A stretch of 64,000 nucleotides of DNA from Mesorhizobium sp. B4-1-3 (GCF_006439355.1 NZ_VFTG01000004.1:345544-409543); one strand, 5' to 3'; counted from the stretch's first letter, positions 50,483 to 60,189 are shown. Program-made: numbers and translations. Notes: generated by a model from the letters alone, not told the origin.

Positions 50483-50860
50483 ATGCAACGTCCAGTCGCG
50501 GCCGCGGCGGCGGCCGAAAACGCGGTCATCACCAAGGCCACGCTACGCGCGGCCGACATGCTCGACATCACCGCCAGGACGCTCGCTTTGGTCATCGGTG
50601 TGTCGGAAGCAACGATCTCGCGCATGCGCCGGCAGGAATTCCTGCTTGAACGCGGCACCAAGGCGTTCGAGTTGGCGGTGCTGTTCGTCCGCCTGTTCCG
50701 CTCGCTCGACGCCATCGTCGGCGGCGACGAGACTGTTGCCCGGGCCTGGCTGAAGAACCCCAACACCACGCTCGACGGCACGCCCCTCGAAAAGATCCTG
50801 ACGATTGCCGGACTTGTCGATGTCATTGCTTACCTGGACTCCCGGCGCGCTCTCGTCTGA
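50483..50860 (+). CDS. Antitoxin, Xre/MbcA/ParS type
   Basis: 125-residue antitoxin with an N-terminal helix-turn-helix region (ITKATLRAADMLDITARTLA, LVIGVSEATISRMRRQEF) and a C-terminal toxin-binding domain (DUF2384: DAIVGGDETVARAWLKNPNT and LDGTPLEKILTIAGLVDVIA). The WLKNPN and G-x-x-P-L motifs are the family hallmark. It neutralises the downstream RES toxin and likely represses the operon at the palindrome just upstream. Its 3' end overlaps the toxin gene by 41 bases in another frame. Confidence 0.9.
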   Translation: MQRPVAAAAAAENAVITKATLRAADMLDITARTLALVIGVSEATISRMRRQEFLLERGTKAFELAVLFVRLFRSLDAIVGGDETVARAWLKNPNTTLDGTPLEKILTIAGLVDVIAYLDSRRALV

Positions 50861-51587
50861 GGCCGTCAGGCTCGAGGGCAAGTACTGGCGCATGGTCGAG
50901 GCGCAGCACCGCGTGTCGACCCTCAAGCTCGTCGACACGCTCGACGAGCAGTCGCTGCTGGAGGACCTCATTGAGGACACCAAGCCGCATATCCCGCTGG
51001 AATGCCGCCACCTCCACTACCTTTTGGCGACGCCTTTTCGCTATGGCTCGGTCTATCCATACGGCTCGCGCTTCCGCCGCACCGGCAAGACCAAAGGGGT
51101 TTACTATGCCGCCGAGACGGTGCTGACGGCGGTGGCGGAAATGGCCTTCTACCGCTTGCTGTTCTTCGCGGAGTCGCCGGCGACGCCATGGCCGAACGAC
51201 GCCGCGGAATACACGGCCTTCGCCGCCGCGATAAAATGCGACCGCGCGATCGACCTGACACGGCCGCCGCTCGATCGCGACGAGAAAGCCTGGACCCAGC
51301 CCACCGATTACACCGCCTGCCAGGCGATCGCCGATGTCGCGCGCGAAGCCGAGATGCAGGCGATCCGCTATCGCTCGGTGCGCGATTCGAAGGGCGCCAA
51401 CATCGCGCTGCTGACCTGCAACGGCTTTGCCAAGGCAAGGCCGCTGGAGCCGCAGACCTGGCGCATCCGGATCGGCTCCTTCGGCCTGCAGGCGATCAGC
51501 GAATTCCCGGAGAAGAGGCTGGAATTCTCACGCGCCGCCTTTTCCGATCCACGACTGGCCGGCATGCGCTGGCAGCGCGGCCACTGA
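50820..51587 (+). CDS. RES-domain toxin
   Basis: 255-residue RES-domain protein, the toxin of the pair. Known RES toxins degrade NAD+ or modify targets with ADP-ribose. The ATG at 50820 (MSLLTWTPGALSSEAV) lies within the antitoxin gene. The characteristic R, E and S are visible: YGSRFRRTGKTKGVYYAAET, then TAVAEMAFYRLLFFAES, and a conserved stretch ATPWPNDAAEYTAFAAAIKC to RPPLDRDEKAW. The N-terminal 60 residues form an extension seen in the longer RES subgroup. The overlapping layout enforces antitoxin-first expression. Confidence 0.9.
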   Translation: MSLLTWTPGALSSEAVRLEGKYWRMVEAQHRVSTLKLVDTLDEQSLLEDLIEDTKPHIPLECRHLHYLLATPFRYGSVYPYGSRFRRTGKTKGVYYAAETVLTAVAEMAFYRLLFFAESPATPWPNDAAEYTAFAAAIKCDRAIDLTRPPLDRDEKAWTQPTDYTACQAIADVAREAEMQAIRYRSVRDSKGANIALLTCNGFAKARPLEPQTWRIRIGSFGLQAISEFPEKRLEFSRAAFSDPRLAGMRWQRGH

Positions 51588-51630
51588 ACTCGGAAAACTC
51601 TATCGAGATCCAGCGCGAGCCGGCAGACGG

Positions 51631-52335
51631 CTACGCCAAAATGTTGACCGCCCGCGCCGCCACCAGCGCGATCGTCAGCAGCGAGATCATCGCTTCGGCC
51701 ATCATCAGGAGCTTTGCGCGCTGCGTAAGCGGCAAGGTGTCGGTTGGCGAGAACGCGGTGGCATTGGTGAAGGCCAGGAAGACGTAGTCGACGAAGCCTG
51801 GCAGCCAGCCCTGGATCTCACGGTCGGGCAACGTCATTTGCGGAAACAGAAAGTCAGCATGCGCGCGCTTGACCAGGCCGCAGGTCGGCGGACCGCCGCG
51901 GTCGGTGCTCCAGAACCACAGCGCAAAGACGATCACATTGGTGACCCAGATGTTGAGTGCGTCGACGAGCAGCGTCGTGCCGGCGCCGGCATGCCCTTCC
52001 AGCAGCGCCCGCACCAGGAGGACCAGCGATCCGCAATTCATGATGCTGATCACGCCGGTCATCACCAATGCCGTGCGGCGGATATAGAGTCGCAATCGGC
52101 CGATCGCGTACCAATGCTCGTGATCGACCGCGTTGCGCGTCTGCATCTGCGTCCAGGCGGTCGCGATCGACAGGGGCACCAGCAGCGCCGCCTCGACGGT
52201 CGGGGCCAGCCAGCGCGGACCGAAGGACAGGTTGTTGATGACCAGAAGCTGCAGGCAGATGATGACGAGAACCGCCGCGCGCGCCGACCAGAAGTCGAGC
52301 CCACGGTGATGGATGATGGCATGTTCGTGACGCAT
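51631..52335 (-). CDS. Polytopic membrane protein
   Basis: 234-residue inner-membrane protein. Predicted segments include VLVIICLQLLVINNLSF, WLAPTVEAALLVPLSIAT, TALVMTGVISIMNCGSLVLL, LLVDALNIWVTNVIVFALWFW and two at the end (PGFVDYVFLAFTNATAF and AKLLMMAEAMISLLTIALVA). The last pair with the acidic-aromatic loop FVDYVFLAFTNATAFSPTDT resembles the pore region of two-span ion channels and a conserved stretch in DUF1345-like proteins. The function is unknown; I would not call it a channel without evidence. Start at 52335 (MRHEHAIIHHRG). Confidence 0.7.
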   Translation of the reverse strand: MRHEHAIIHHRGLDFWSARAAVLVIICLQLLVINNLSFGPRWLAPTVEAALLVPLSIATAWTQMQTRNAVDHEHWYAIGRLRLYIRRTALVMTGVISIMNCGSLVLLVRALLEGHAGAGTTLLVDALNIWVTNVIVFALWFWSTDRGGPPTCGLVKRAHADFLFPQMTLPDREIQGWLPGFVDYVFLAFTNATAFSPTDTLPLTQRAKLLMMAEAMISLLTIALVAARAVNILA

Positions 52336-52383
52336 GGTGGACCTGCATTGCGGGATGGTGCGGACGAGTGTGACCTTGGCCGG

Positions 52384-52947
52384 TCAGACATAAGCGTAAC
52401 CTGCCGCGATCATGCCCAAGGCGCCCAGGACCAACGAAGCCATCCACGGCCAGCGTTTGCCGCGGGTGATGATCGACAGCGTCGCAACAGCGATGGAGAT
52501 GTGCAGCAGCGTGACGCCGAGTGTCAGCACGTGATGCCGGTGCTCGCGAATTTCGCTGTCGCGCAGCTTTTCATCGACCTGCTTTTCGAATTCGGTCGCC
52601 TTGGCCTGTATTTCCTCGCCATCGGCTTCATTGCGTTTGGCGTTGGCCTGAAATTGGTCGACGGCAGGCCCGCCCATGGCAGCCGCGATCTCATAGCTGT
52701 TCTTCTTTATGCTCTTGGCCTGGAAGAAGCCCCACTGGTCGCTCGCCTTATTCTGCAGATAGGAGGCCTCGCTTTTGTCATTGATCGCCTCGGCGGTCTC
52801 GAGCGACTCGAAGCTGCCCACCGTGGCAGCCAGGACCGCCAACACGGCTATTGTCACCGAGACAATAGTCAGAAAGGGATTCCCCTCATGAGCGGCATGT
52901 TCGGCATGCTCTGCATGTTCCAGATGCTCTTGTGTTTCGTCTTCCAT
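52384..52947 (-). CDS. DUF4337 family membrane protein
   Basis: 187-residue protein with a His/Glu-rich N-terminus (EHLEHAEHAEHAAHE), a membrane span FLTIVSVTIAVLAVLAATVG, a long coiled-coil middle (about 50-125, NAKRNEADGEEIQAKATEFE) and two more spans at the C-terminus (LTLGVTLLHISIAVATLSII, WMASLVLGALGMIAAGYAYV). This layout defines DUF4337. Function is unknown. The N-terminal histidine and glutamate pattern could bind metal. It precedes the other membrane protein gene on the same strand with 48 bases between, so both may be cotranscribed. Confidence 0.85.
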   Translation of the reverse strand: MEDETQEHLEHAEHAEHAAHEGNPFLTIVSVTIAVLAVLAATVGSFESLETAEAINDKSEASYLQNKASDQWGFFQAKSIKKNSYEIAAAMGGPAVDQFQANAKRNEADGEEIQAKATEFEKQVDEKLRDSEIREHRHHVLTLGVTLLHISIAVATLSIITRGKRWPWMASLVLGALGMIAAGYAYV

Positions 52948-53153
52948 TGCCGCCCCGAATGAGATCTTGCCGGACTACTTAATTTCAGCATCGACACCTT
53001 CGCCGCAATCTTGGTTTTGCAATGGTCGCGAAAGCATACATTTTCGTAAGGTTTGCCGTCGGGACTATTGGAAAATCCATCAGATGTGATTTAAGCGCAC
53101 GCAATTCAGCCGGTGCGGTAGCCAAGTCACGTATGTCAGGGACGAGCGATTCC

Positions 53154-54722
53154 ATGAATCTTTGGCCGGTGGGCGACCTGACGTCCACCGCAGGTGTCTC
53201 CCCTGCACCGCGTTGGGACGACCTTCTGCGCCAGCCCGCGTATTTCCTCGCGCTTCTGTGCCTGGCTCAGCTTCTGTGCTGGACCGTCATGCCGGCGATC
53301 GTCAATGTCGGGCCGCCCCGCGACGTCGTCGAAGGGTTCATGTGGGGCCGCGAATGGGTGCTGTTGACCTACAAGCACCCGCAGCTCCCGTGCTGGCTGC
53401 TCGAGATCAGCCATCTCCTGACCGGCTCATTCCGCTGGCCGCAATACATGCTGTCGCAATTGATGGTCTCGACGACTTTCGTCCTGGTCTATCTGCTTGC
53501 CCGCGACATCATGGGCTCGACCCGCGCCCTCGCCGCCGTGCTGTTGATGCCCTCGATCTACTTCTTCGGCTGGCCGACCCCGCAATTCAATCATGACTAC
53601 GCGCAGATGCCTTTCTGGGCGGGCATATCATGGCTGCTGTGGCGTTCGGTGCGCGACGGACGGCCGGGCTGGTGGCTTGCCCTCGGCCTCGTTTCCGGCC
53701 TGGGGCTTTATGCCAAACTCTCGACGGCTTTGCTGCTCACCTTCGGCGGCATCTGGATCCTGTACGACGCTCGTGCCCGAAGCCGGCTTGCCACCCCATG
53801 GCCATGGCTCGGCCTCGCGGTTTTTCTTGGCGTCGCAACACCCCTGGCGATTCAGCTTGTCCGCCTCGACTTCCTGCCGCTGACCTATGCCGCGCATCGC
53901 AACGCTTGGGTGCTCGCCAACCGTGCCCGACTTTACTACATCGGCGTTCAGCTTGCCGGGCTCACCGCTCTTCCCGTCGTGCTCGCTCTGTCTGGCCTGT
54001 TGCGACGGCAGCCCAGCCCCGCACAAGACCTCTCGCCCGCACACCCCGCTCCCGAGCGGCGGGCGATTGTCTACCTTGCATGGATAGGCCTGGGGCCGGC
54101 GCTCCTGGTCATGGTCGCCTCGATCTTTACCGGCACCGGCGAGTCCTGGGGAGCGACGATGTATAATCTCGTCGGGGCCTTGGCGATCGCGCTGCTGGGC
54201 CAACGGCTGGGGCCTGTGGAATTACGCCGGTTGACGGTGCTGGCGCTGCTTTGCGTGGTCGGCGTATCGAGCGCCTATGCGGTGAGCCGCTGGACAGGCT
54301 GCAATGTCCTCGGCCGCCTGCAGCCGATGTGCTGGCCGGCGCGATCGATCTCGCAGACGGCCGAGGCGATCTGGCATGAGACGGTGCCCGGACCGCTCGG
54401 CATTGTCGGCGGCGAGGACAGCGTGGCCCAGCTTGCCGGGCTGGAAGCAACGGATCAACCCTCCATCTTCACGACTCTCGACCGGCGCCTTGCCCCCTGG
54501 ATCACGGACCAGCGCCTGCGGGATCAGGGCATGCTGCTTGTATGGCCGCACGGCTGGAAGCTCACGCCGCTGCAGCAGGCCTGGATTGCCGGCTTGCCGG
54601 TCAAGACGGTGCCATTCGACTGGTCGCTCAAGGCACCGCCCCTGGAGATCAGCTTTGCCGTCATTCCGCCCGGCAGAACCAGTTTCCCGGGCGATCCGCC
54701 CGGACCGCCAGATCCGGAATGA
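53154..54722 (+). CDS. ArnT/PMT-like glycosyltransferase, family 39 type
   Basis: 522-residue polytopic membrane protein. ATG 53154 (MNLWPVGDLTS) with GGGACGAG upstream is used; ATG 53133 is an alternative. The N-terminal segment YFLALLCLAQLLCWTVMPAI is followed by a periplasmic loop with REWVLLTYKHPQLPCWLLEI, the D/E-x-H-P-type motif of ArnT/PMT family enzymes, and PTPQFNHDYAQMPFWAGISW. About ten to eleven spans follow, then a soluble C-terminal domain. Such enzymes move a sugar from an undecaprenyl carrier to lipid A or proteins in the periplasm. Acceptor and sugar are unknown; no other polysaccharide genes are adjacent. Confidence 0.8.
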   Translation: MNLWPVGDLTSTAGVSPAPRWDDLLRQPAYFLALLCLAQLLCWTVMPAIVNVGPPRDVVEGFMWGREWVLLTYKHPQLPCWLLEISHLLTGSFRWPQYMLSQLMVSTTFVLVYLLARDIMGSTRALAAVLLMPSIYFFGWPTPQFNHDYAQMPFWAGISWLLWRSVRDGRPGWWLALGLVSGLGLYAKLSTALLLTFGGIWILYDARARSRLATPWPWLGLAVFLGVATPLAIQLVRLDFLPLTYAAHRNAWVLANRARLYYIGVQLAGLTALPVVLALSGLLRRQPSPAQDLSPAHPAPERRAIVYLAWIGLGPALLVMVASIFTGTGESWGATMYNLVGALAIALLGQRLGPVELRRLTVLALLCVVGVSSAYAVSRWTGCNVLGRLQPMCWPARSISQTAEAIWHETVPGPLGIVGGEDSVAQLAGLEATDQPSIFTTLDRRLAPWITDQRLRDQGMLLVWPHGWKLTPLQQAWIAGLPVKTVPFDWSLKAPPLEISFAVIPPGRTSFPGDPPGPPDPE

Positions 54723-54755
54723 CGGCAATCGAACTGCGCTCGTCTGGCCAAATTG

Positions 54756-54784
54756 AAAAAGGCGCCGGCATTGGTGCCAGCGCC
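54756..54784 (-). terminator. DAHP synthase terminator
   Basis: On the minus strand GGCGCTGGCA pairs with TGCCGGCGCC (54784-54761), one G-T pair, followed by TTTTT (54760-54756). It lies 28 bases after the synthase stop and, in the other direction, just after the glycosyltransferase gene. Confidence 0.8.
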
Positions 54785-54812
54785 TCCGATGATCAAGCCT
54801 CGCAAAGCCTTC

Positions 54813-56186
54813 TCAGGCGTTGGCGGCCTGCTTGTGCTGGACCGGGTGGCTCTTCTTGAGCAGGTCCGACACCAGGAAGGCAAGCTCGATCGCCTGGTCG
54901 GCGTTGAGGCGCGGATCGCAATGGGTGTGGTAGCGGTCCTGCAGGTCCTCCGCCGTGATGGCACGGGCGCCGCCCGTGCATTCGGTGACGTTCTTGCCGG
55001 TCATCTCGACATGGATGCCGCCCGGATGCGTGCCCTCGGCGCGGTGCACCTCGAAGAAGGTCTGCACTTCCTTCAGGATGCGGTCGAACGGCCGCGTCTT
55101 GTAGCCGGCCGCCTCGATGGTGTTGCCGTGCATCGGGTCGGATGACCACACCACGTTGCGGCCTTCCTTCTTCACTGCCCGCACCAGCTTCGGCAGGTGC
55201 TCGGCGACCTTGTCGGAGCCGAAGCGCGCGATCAGCGTCAGCCGGCCCGGCTCGTTCTCGGGATTGAGCAGGTCGATGAGTTCCAGCAAGCCATCCGGCG
55301 TCAGCGACGGCCCGCACTTCAAGCCGAGCGGATTCTTGATGCCGCGGCAATATTCGACATGCGCATGGTCCGGCTGGCGGGTACGGTCGCCGATCCAGAT
55401 CATGTGGCCCGAGGTCGCGTACCAGTCGCCGGAGGTCGAATCGACGCGCGTCAGCGCCTCCTCATAGCCGAGCAGCAGCGCCTCGTGGCTGGTGTAGAAA
55501 TCCGTCTCGCGCAGCGCGAAGTTGGTTTCCGAGGTGATGCCGACCGCGCGCATGAAATCCATCGTCTCAGTGATGCGGTTGGCGAGCAACTCGTATTTCT
55601 CGCCTTGCGGGCTGTCGGCGACGAAACCCATCATCCAGCGATGCACATTCTCCAGGCTGGCATAGCCGCCCTGCGCAAAGGCGCGCAGAAGGTTGAGCGT
55701 CGCCGCGGATTGGCGGTAAGCCATCTCCTGCCGCGCCGGATCGGGAATGCGCGACTTGGCGTCGAACTCGATACCGTTGATGATGTCGCCACGATAGCTC
55801 GGCAGCGACACGCCGGCCTTGGTCTCGTTGTCGGACGAGCGCGGCTTGGCGAACTGGCCGGCGACGCGGCCGACCTTCACCACCGGCTGCGCGCCAGCGA
55901 AGGTGAGCACCACCGACATCTGCAGGAAGACACGGAAGAAGTCGCGGATGTTGTCGGCGCCGTGCTCGGCGAAGCTCTCGGCGCAGTCGCCGCCCTGGAG
56001 CAGGAAAGCTTCGCCGGCCGCGACCGCCGCCAGTTGCTTCTTCAGCTTGCGCGCCTCGCCCGCAAAGACCAGCGGCGGATAGGTCGCGAGCCGCGCCTCC
56101 GTGGTCTGCAAGGCCGCGAGGTCCGGATAGGCCGGCACCTGCTTGATCGGCTTTGCTCTCCACGAATTCGGCGACCATTTCGTCAT
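54813..56186 (-). CDS. aroG: DAHP synthase, class II
   Basis: 457-residue 3-deoxy-D-arabino-heptulosonate 7-phosphate synthase of the plant-like class II. It condenses phosphoenolpyruvate with erythrose 4-phosphate, the first step of the shikimate pathway. Characteristic stretches: [31 protein letters not shown] (metal Cys and phosphate residues), [30 protein letters not shown], and [20 protein letters not shown] with catalytic Glu. Length and motif set exclude the bacterial class I enzymes. It is monocistronic with a terminator downstream and a degraded repeat upstream. Confidence 0.96.
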   Translation of the reverse strand: MTKWSPNSWRAKPIKQVPAYPDLAALQTTEARLATYPPLVFAGEARKLKKQLAAVAAGEAFLLQGGDCAESFAEHGADNIRDFFRVFLQMSVVLTFAGAQPVVKVGRVAGQFAKPRSSDNETKAGVSLPSYRGDIINGIEFDAKSRIPDPARQEMAYRQSAATLNLLRAFAQGGYASLENVHRWMMGFVADSPQGEKYELLANRITETMDFMRAVGITSETNFALRETDFYTSHEALLLGYEEALTRVDSTSGDWYATSGHMIWIGDRTRQPDHAHVEYCRGIKNPLGLKCGPSLTPDGLLELIDLLNPENEPGRLTLIARFGSDKVAEHLPKLVRAVKKEGRNVVWSSDPMHGNTIEAAGYKTRPFDRILKEVQTFFEVHRAEGTHPGGIHVEMTGKNVTECTGGARAITAEDLQDRYHTHCDPRLNADQAIELAFLVSDLLKKSHPVQHKQAANA

Positions 56187-56209
56187 CGCTGCACCTAAAC
56201 GCCCTTTCG

Positions 56210-56255
56210 GAGCAACCCCGGGAAAAGTGAAATTTCCGTCGGAATTGCATCAAAC
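56210..56255. repeat. Degenerate family A repeat
   Basis: GAGCAACCCCGGGAAAAGTG then AAATTTCCGTCGGAATTGCA and TCAAAC corresponds to the first hairpin of family A with the left arm mutated (CAACCCC) as in the copy at 35149. The second hairpin is absent. Confidence 0.6.
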
Positions 56256-56396
56256 AAACCTGCGAGCGCGCTTGCCCGCCATTCCAGCCTCGATACGAGG
56301 TCGCGGCTCCTTACACGAAGCCGATTACCTATTCTAGCCGGGTTTTTCAGTGGTGGCGAATGCTTCGAGCTGCTCGGCTTCCCACTATGAACGTCG

Positions 56397-59300
56397 TTAG
56401 GCAGCTTTGTCGACCAATCTTGCCAATTGGGTCATGACAACAGCCGAACCGGCAAGCCGCTTCTCCGCATTCGGCCAATCGCGGATGAAGACCACGCTAT
56501 GGTCGGCCCTGATCTTGGCCTGCGAGCCCTGCTCGCCGATGAATTTGACCAGCCCGACCGGATTGGGGAACTCGCGCTTGCGGAAATGGATCACGACGCC
56601 CTTCGGGCCGGCATCGAGCTTCTCGACATTGGCCTTGCGGCAGAGCGCCTTGATGAAGACGATCTTCAACAGATGCGTCACCTCTTCCGGCAGCGGCCCG
56701 AAGCGGTCGATCAATTCGGCGCCGAAGCTGTCGATCTCCTCGGTGGTTTCCAGGTCGCCGAGGCGGCGGTAGAGCGCCATCCTGAGCTGTAGGTCCGGCA
56801 CATAGCTTTCCGGGATCATCACGGCTGTACCGACCGCGATCTGCGGCGACCAGCCGCCGTCTTGGACTTCGCCGGTATCCTTCACCTCCGCCACCGCCTC
56901 CTCCAGCATCTGCTGGTAGAGCTCGAAACCGACCTCCTTGATATGGCCGGACTGCTCTTCGCCGAGCAGATTGCCCGCGCCGCGTATGTCGAGGTCGTGG
57001 CTGGCAAGCTGGAAGCCGGCGCCGAGCGTGTCGAGCGACTGCAGCACCTTCAGCCGGCGCTCGGCCGTGTCGGTCAGCTTGCGGTTGGCCGGCAGCGTGA
57101 ACAGCGCATAAGCGCGCACCTTCGAGCGGCCGACGCGGCCGCGCAACTGGTAGAGCTGCGCCAGGCCGAACATGTCGGCGCGATGGACGATCAGCGTGTT
57201 GGCGGTCGGGATGTCGAGGCCGGATTCGACGATGGTGGTCGACAGGAGCACGTCGTACTGGCCGTCGTAGAAGGCGTTCATGATGTCGTCGAGCTCGCCC
57301 GGCGGCATCTGGCCGTGAGCGACCGCGACCTTCAGCTCCGGCACGGATTCCTTCAGGAAATCATGGATTTCAGCCAGGTCGCTGATGCGCGGCACGACAT
57401 AAAAGGAATGGCCGCCGCGATAGCGCTCGCGCAGCAGCGTCTCGCGGATAACCAGCGGATCGAAGGGCGAGATGAAGGTGCGCACCGCCATGCGGTCGAC
57501 CGGCGGCGTGGCGATCAGCGACAGTTCGCGTACGCCGGTCAGCGCCAGCTGCAGCGTGCGCGGGATCGGCGTCGCCGAAAGCGTGAGCACATGCACGTCA
57601 TTCTTGAGCTCCTTCAGCCGCTCCTTGTGCTTGACGCCGAAATGCTGCTCCTCGTCGATGATCAAAAGCCCGAGATTCTTGAACGAGATCGAGCTGCCGA
57701 GCAGCGCATGCGTGCCGACGACGATATCGACCGTGCCATCGGCGATGCCTTTCTTGGTTTCGGCCAGTTCCTTGGAGCCGACAAGGCGCGAGGCCTGCGC
57801 GATACGGATCGGCAGGCCTGAGAAGCGCTGCGAGAAGGTCTTGAAATGCTGGCGCGAAAGAAGCGTCGTCGGCACGACGACCGCGACCTGGAAACCCTCC
57901 ATCGCCGCGATGAAGGCGGCGCGCAGCGCCACTTCGGTCTTGCCGAAGCCGACATCGCCGCAGACCAGCCGGTCCATCGGCTTGCCGGCGCCGAGATCGT
58001 CCATCACGGAATCGATCGCCGTCTGCTGGTCGTCGGTTTCCTCATAGGGGAAACGTGCGGCGAACTCGCCATAGAGCCCTTCGGCCGGGATCATGGCAGG
58101 CGCGGAGCGCATCTGCCGCTCGGCGGCGATGCGGATCAATTGCCCGGCCATGTCCAGCAGACGCCGCTTGAGCCGCGCCTTGCGCGCCTGCCAAGCGCCG
58201 CCACCCAGCTTGTCGAGCGTTGCTTCGGCCGAATCCGAGCCGTAGCGCGAAAGCAGCTCGATGTTTTCCACCGGCAGGAACAGCCGGTCGTCGCCCGCAT
58301 AGTGGATCTCGAGGCAATCATGCGGCGCGCCGACTGCCTCGATGGTGCGCAGGCCGATGAAGCGGCCGATACCGTGATCGGCATGGACGACGATGTCGCC
58401 GGAAGACAGCGACGAGGCCTCGGCGATGAAATCGGAAGCCTTCTTCTTGCGCTTGGAGCGCCGGATCAGCCTGTCGCCGAGGATATCCTGCTCGGCGACG
58501 ACGACCAGACCGTCGGTCTCGAAGCCTGATTCGAGCGGCAGCACCGCAAGGCCTGCCTGCCCCGGCTCGAGCTTTTCGGCCTCGGCAAGCGTCGCAACGG
58601 TCTTCAGGTTGCCGAGATGATGTTCGGCGAGAATCTGGCTGAGGCGGTCGAGCGAACCCTCCGTCCAGCCGGCGACGATGACCCGGCGGCGCGCGGCGCG
58701 CTCATCGGCGATATGCTTCACCACGACATCGAAGACGTTGATGTTGGGGTCGGCGCGCTCTTCCGCAAAGCTGCGGCCCGGCCGCGAGCCGGCGTGAAAG
58801 ACCTTCTTGCCTCCGACATCCGGCGCGTCGAACACGGTGAAGTCGATGTCTTCACGCGGCCCAAGCGACGCTTTGAGGTTTTCCGGCGACAGATAAAGCA
58901 GATCCGGCGCCACCGGCTTGTAAGGCACGGCGTCCTTCAGCGCGCTGTCGGCCTGCTTCCGGCGTGCCTCGTAGTGGTCGAGGATCAGCGTGTGCCGCTC
59001 GGCCAGCGCCTCATGCGCCAGATGGTCGAAGACCACAGGCGCGTCCGGCAGATAGTCGAACACCGTCTCCAGCCGCTCGTAGAAGAAGGGCAGCCAGTGC
59101 TCCATGCCGGCAAAACGGCGGCCTTCGCTGACCGCCGCGTAGAGCGCGTCGTCGCGCGAGGGCGCGCCGAAAGCCTCGATATAGGAGCGGCGGAAGCGGC
59201 TGATCGTCTCTGGCGTCAGCGCCACCTCGCTCATCGCCTGCAGCGACATCGACTTGCGCTGTCCAGTGGTGCGCTGGGTTGCTGCGTCGAAGACGCGGAT

Positions 59301-59894
59301 CGATTCCAGCGTGTCGCCGAAGAAGTCGAGCCGGAGCGCCTCGCTCCAGCCGGGCGCGAAGAGGTCGAGGATGCCGCCGCGCACGGCGAATTCGCCGACA
59401 TCGCGCACCGTCGGCACACGCTCGAAGCCTGAGATCTCCAGCCGCGCGATCAGCGCATTCATATCGATCTGGTTGCCGGGTCTGGCATGAAACGTCTGCG
59501 CTTCGATCAATTCGGCCGGCGGAATGCGCTGCAGCAGCGCATTGGCCGTCGTGAGGATCACGGCGCGATGCGGCTTCTTCGCCAGCGCGATCATGGCCGA
59601 AAGCGCGTCGAGCCGCCGCGCCGCGGCATCGGCGCCGGGCGAAACACGGTCGTAGGGCAGGCAGTCCCAGGCCGGCAGCTCCAGCACCGGCAGGCCGGGC
59701 GCGGCGAAGGCGAGCGCTTCGATGATTGCAGGGAGCCGCTGGCCGTCGCGCGCGACGAACAGCACCGGCTTGTCAGGCGCGATCTCCTGCGCCGTCTGCA
59801 CCAGGGCAAACGCTTCGTAGCCGTCGGCGACGCCGTCGACGATGAACTGGCCAGCACGGCCCTTGGGCAGGCCGATGGATGGGATGAGGCTCAT
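56397..59894 (-). CDS. mfd: Transcription-repair coupling factor Mfd
   Basis: 1165-residue DNA translocase that removes stalled RNA polymerase and recruits UvrA. Domain order: UvrB-like N-terminal region (LPVLELPAWDCLPYDRVSPG with a conserved P-x-W), the RNA-polymerase-interacting domain (LSSGDIVVHADHGIGRFIGL to about residue 590), the RecG-like motor with Walker A LVCGDVGFGKTEVALRAAFI, LLIIDEEQHFGVKHKE and TLSATPIPRTL, then FLHGQMPP-type motif (seen as VAHGQMPPGELDDIM), QLRGRVGRSKVRAYAL, and the C-terminal UvrA-mimic and TRCF domain. It starts eight bases after the sdhE stop, so the pair is one operon. Confidence 0.98.
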   Translation of the reverse strand: MSLIPSIGLPKGRAGQFIVDGVADGYEAFALVQTAQEIAPDKPVLFVARDGQRLPAIIEALAFAAPGLPVLELPAWDCLPYDRVSPGADAAARRLDALSAMIALAKKPHRAVILTTANALLQRIPPAELIEAQTFHARPGNQIDMNALIARLEISGFERVPTVRDVGEFAVRGGILDLFAPGWSEALRLDFFGDTLESIRVFDAATQRTTGQRKSMSLQAMSEVALTPETISRFRRSYIEAFGAPSRDDALYAAVSEGRRFAGMEHWLPFFYERLETVFDYLPDAPVVFDHLAHEALAERHTLILDHYEARRKQADSALKDAVPYKPVAPDLLYLSPENLKASLGPREDIDFTVFDAPDVGGKKVFHAGSRPGRSFAEERADPNINVFDVVVKHIADERAARRRVIVAGWTEGSLDRLSQILAEHHLGNLKTVATLAEAEKLEPGQAGLAVLPLESGFETDGLVVVAEQDILGDRLIRRSKRKKKASDFIAEASSLSSGDIVVHADHGIGRFIGLRTIEAVGAPHDCLEIHYAGDDRLFLPVENIELLSRYGSDSAEATLDKLGGGAWQARKARLKRRLLDMAGQLIRIAAERQMRSAPAMIPAEGLYGEFAARFPYEETDDQQTAIDSVMDDLGAGKPMDRLVCGDVGFGKTEVALRAAFIAAMEGFQVAVVVPTTLLSRQHFKTFSQRFSGLPIRIAQASRLVGSKELAETKKGIADGTVDIVVGTHALLGSSISFKNLGLLIIDEEQHFGVKHKERLKELKNDVHVLTLSATPIPRTLQLALTGVRELSLIATPPVDRMAVRTFISPFDPLVIRETLLRERYRGGHSFYVVPRISDLAEIHDFLKESVPELKVAVAHGQMPPGELDDIMNAFYDGQYDVLLSTTIVESGLDIPTANTLIVHRADMFGLAQLYQLRGRVGRSKVRAYALFTLPANRKLTDTAERRLKVLQSLDTLGAGFQLASHDLDIRGAGNLLGEEQSGHIKEVGFELYQQMLEEAVAEVKDTGEVQDGGWSPQIAVGTAVMIPESYVPDLQLRMALYRRLGDLETTEEIDSFGAELIDRFGPLPEEVTHLLKIVFIKALCRKANVEKLDAGPKGVVIHFRKREFPNPVGLVKFIGEQGSQAKIRADHSVVFIRDWPNAEKRLAGSAVVMTQLARLVDKAA

Positions 59895-59901
59895 GCGTTT
59901 T

Positions 59902-60189
59902 TCAAAATGTCATGGTCCGGCGCGACGTCAGGATCCTTTGCAGCACCGCGCAATCGATATCGGGCGTAACCGGGCGCTCGCCGGTGACCATCGGGAAAAA
60001 TTCGGTGTCGGGAATGTCGAGGAGTCTCTCATATTGGTCGATTTCATCGCCGGTCAAGGCGCCGATCTCGGCGTCGGCGAAGGAGCCCAGGATCAGGTCC
60101 ATCTCGCGCATGCCGCGGTGCCAGGAGCGGAACAGGAGCTTGCGGCGGCGGGCGTCCAGCCCCTCGCTTGATCGCTGTGTTCCGGTCAT
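59902..60189 (-). CDS. sdhE: Succinate dehydrogenase assembly factor SdhE
   Basis: 95-residue flavinator protein that helps FAD attach to SdhA. The conserved RGMRE motif is in RKLLFRSWHRGMREMDLILG, followed by SFADAEIGALTGDEIDQYER and LLDIPDTEFFPMVTGE. Length and order match YgfY/SdhE (DUF339). It sits directly upstream of mfd on the same strand with seven bases between the two genes, a common arrangement in Rhizobiales, and diverges from recG 90 bases away. Confidence 0.93.
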   Translation of the reverse strand: MTGTQRSSEGLDARRRKLLFRSWHRGMREMDLILGSFADAEIGALTGDEIDQYERLLDIPDTEFFPMVTGERPVTPDIDCAVLQRILTSRRTMTF

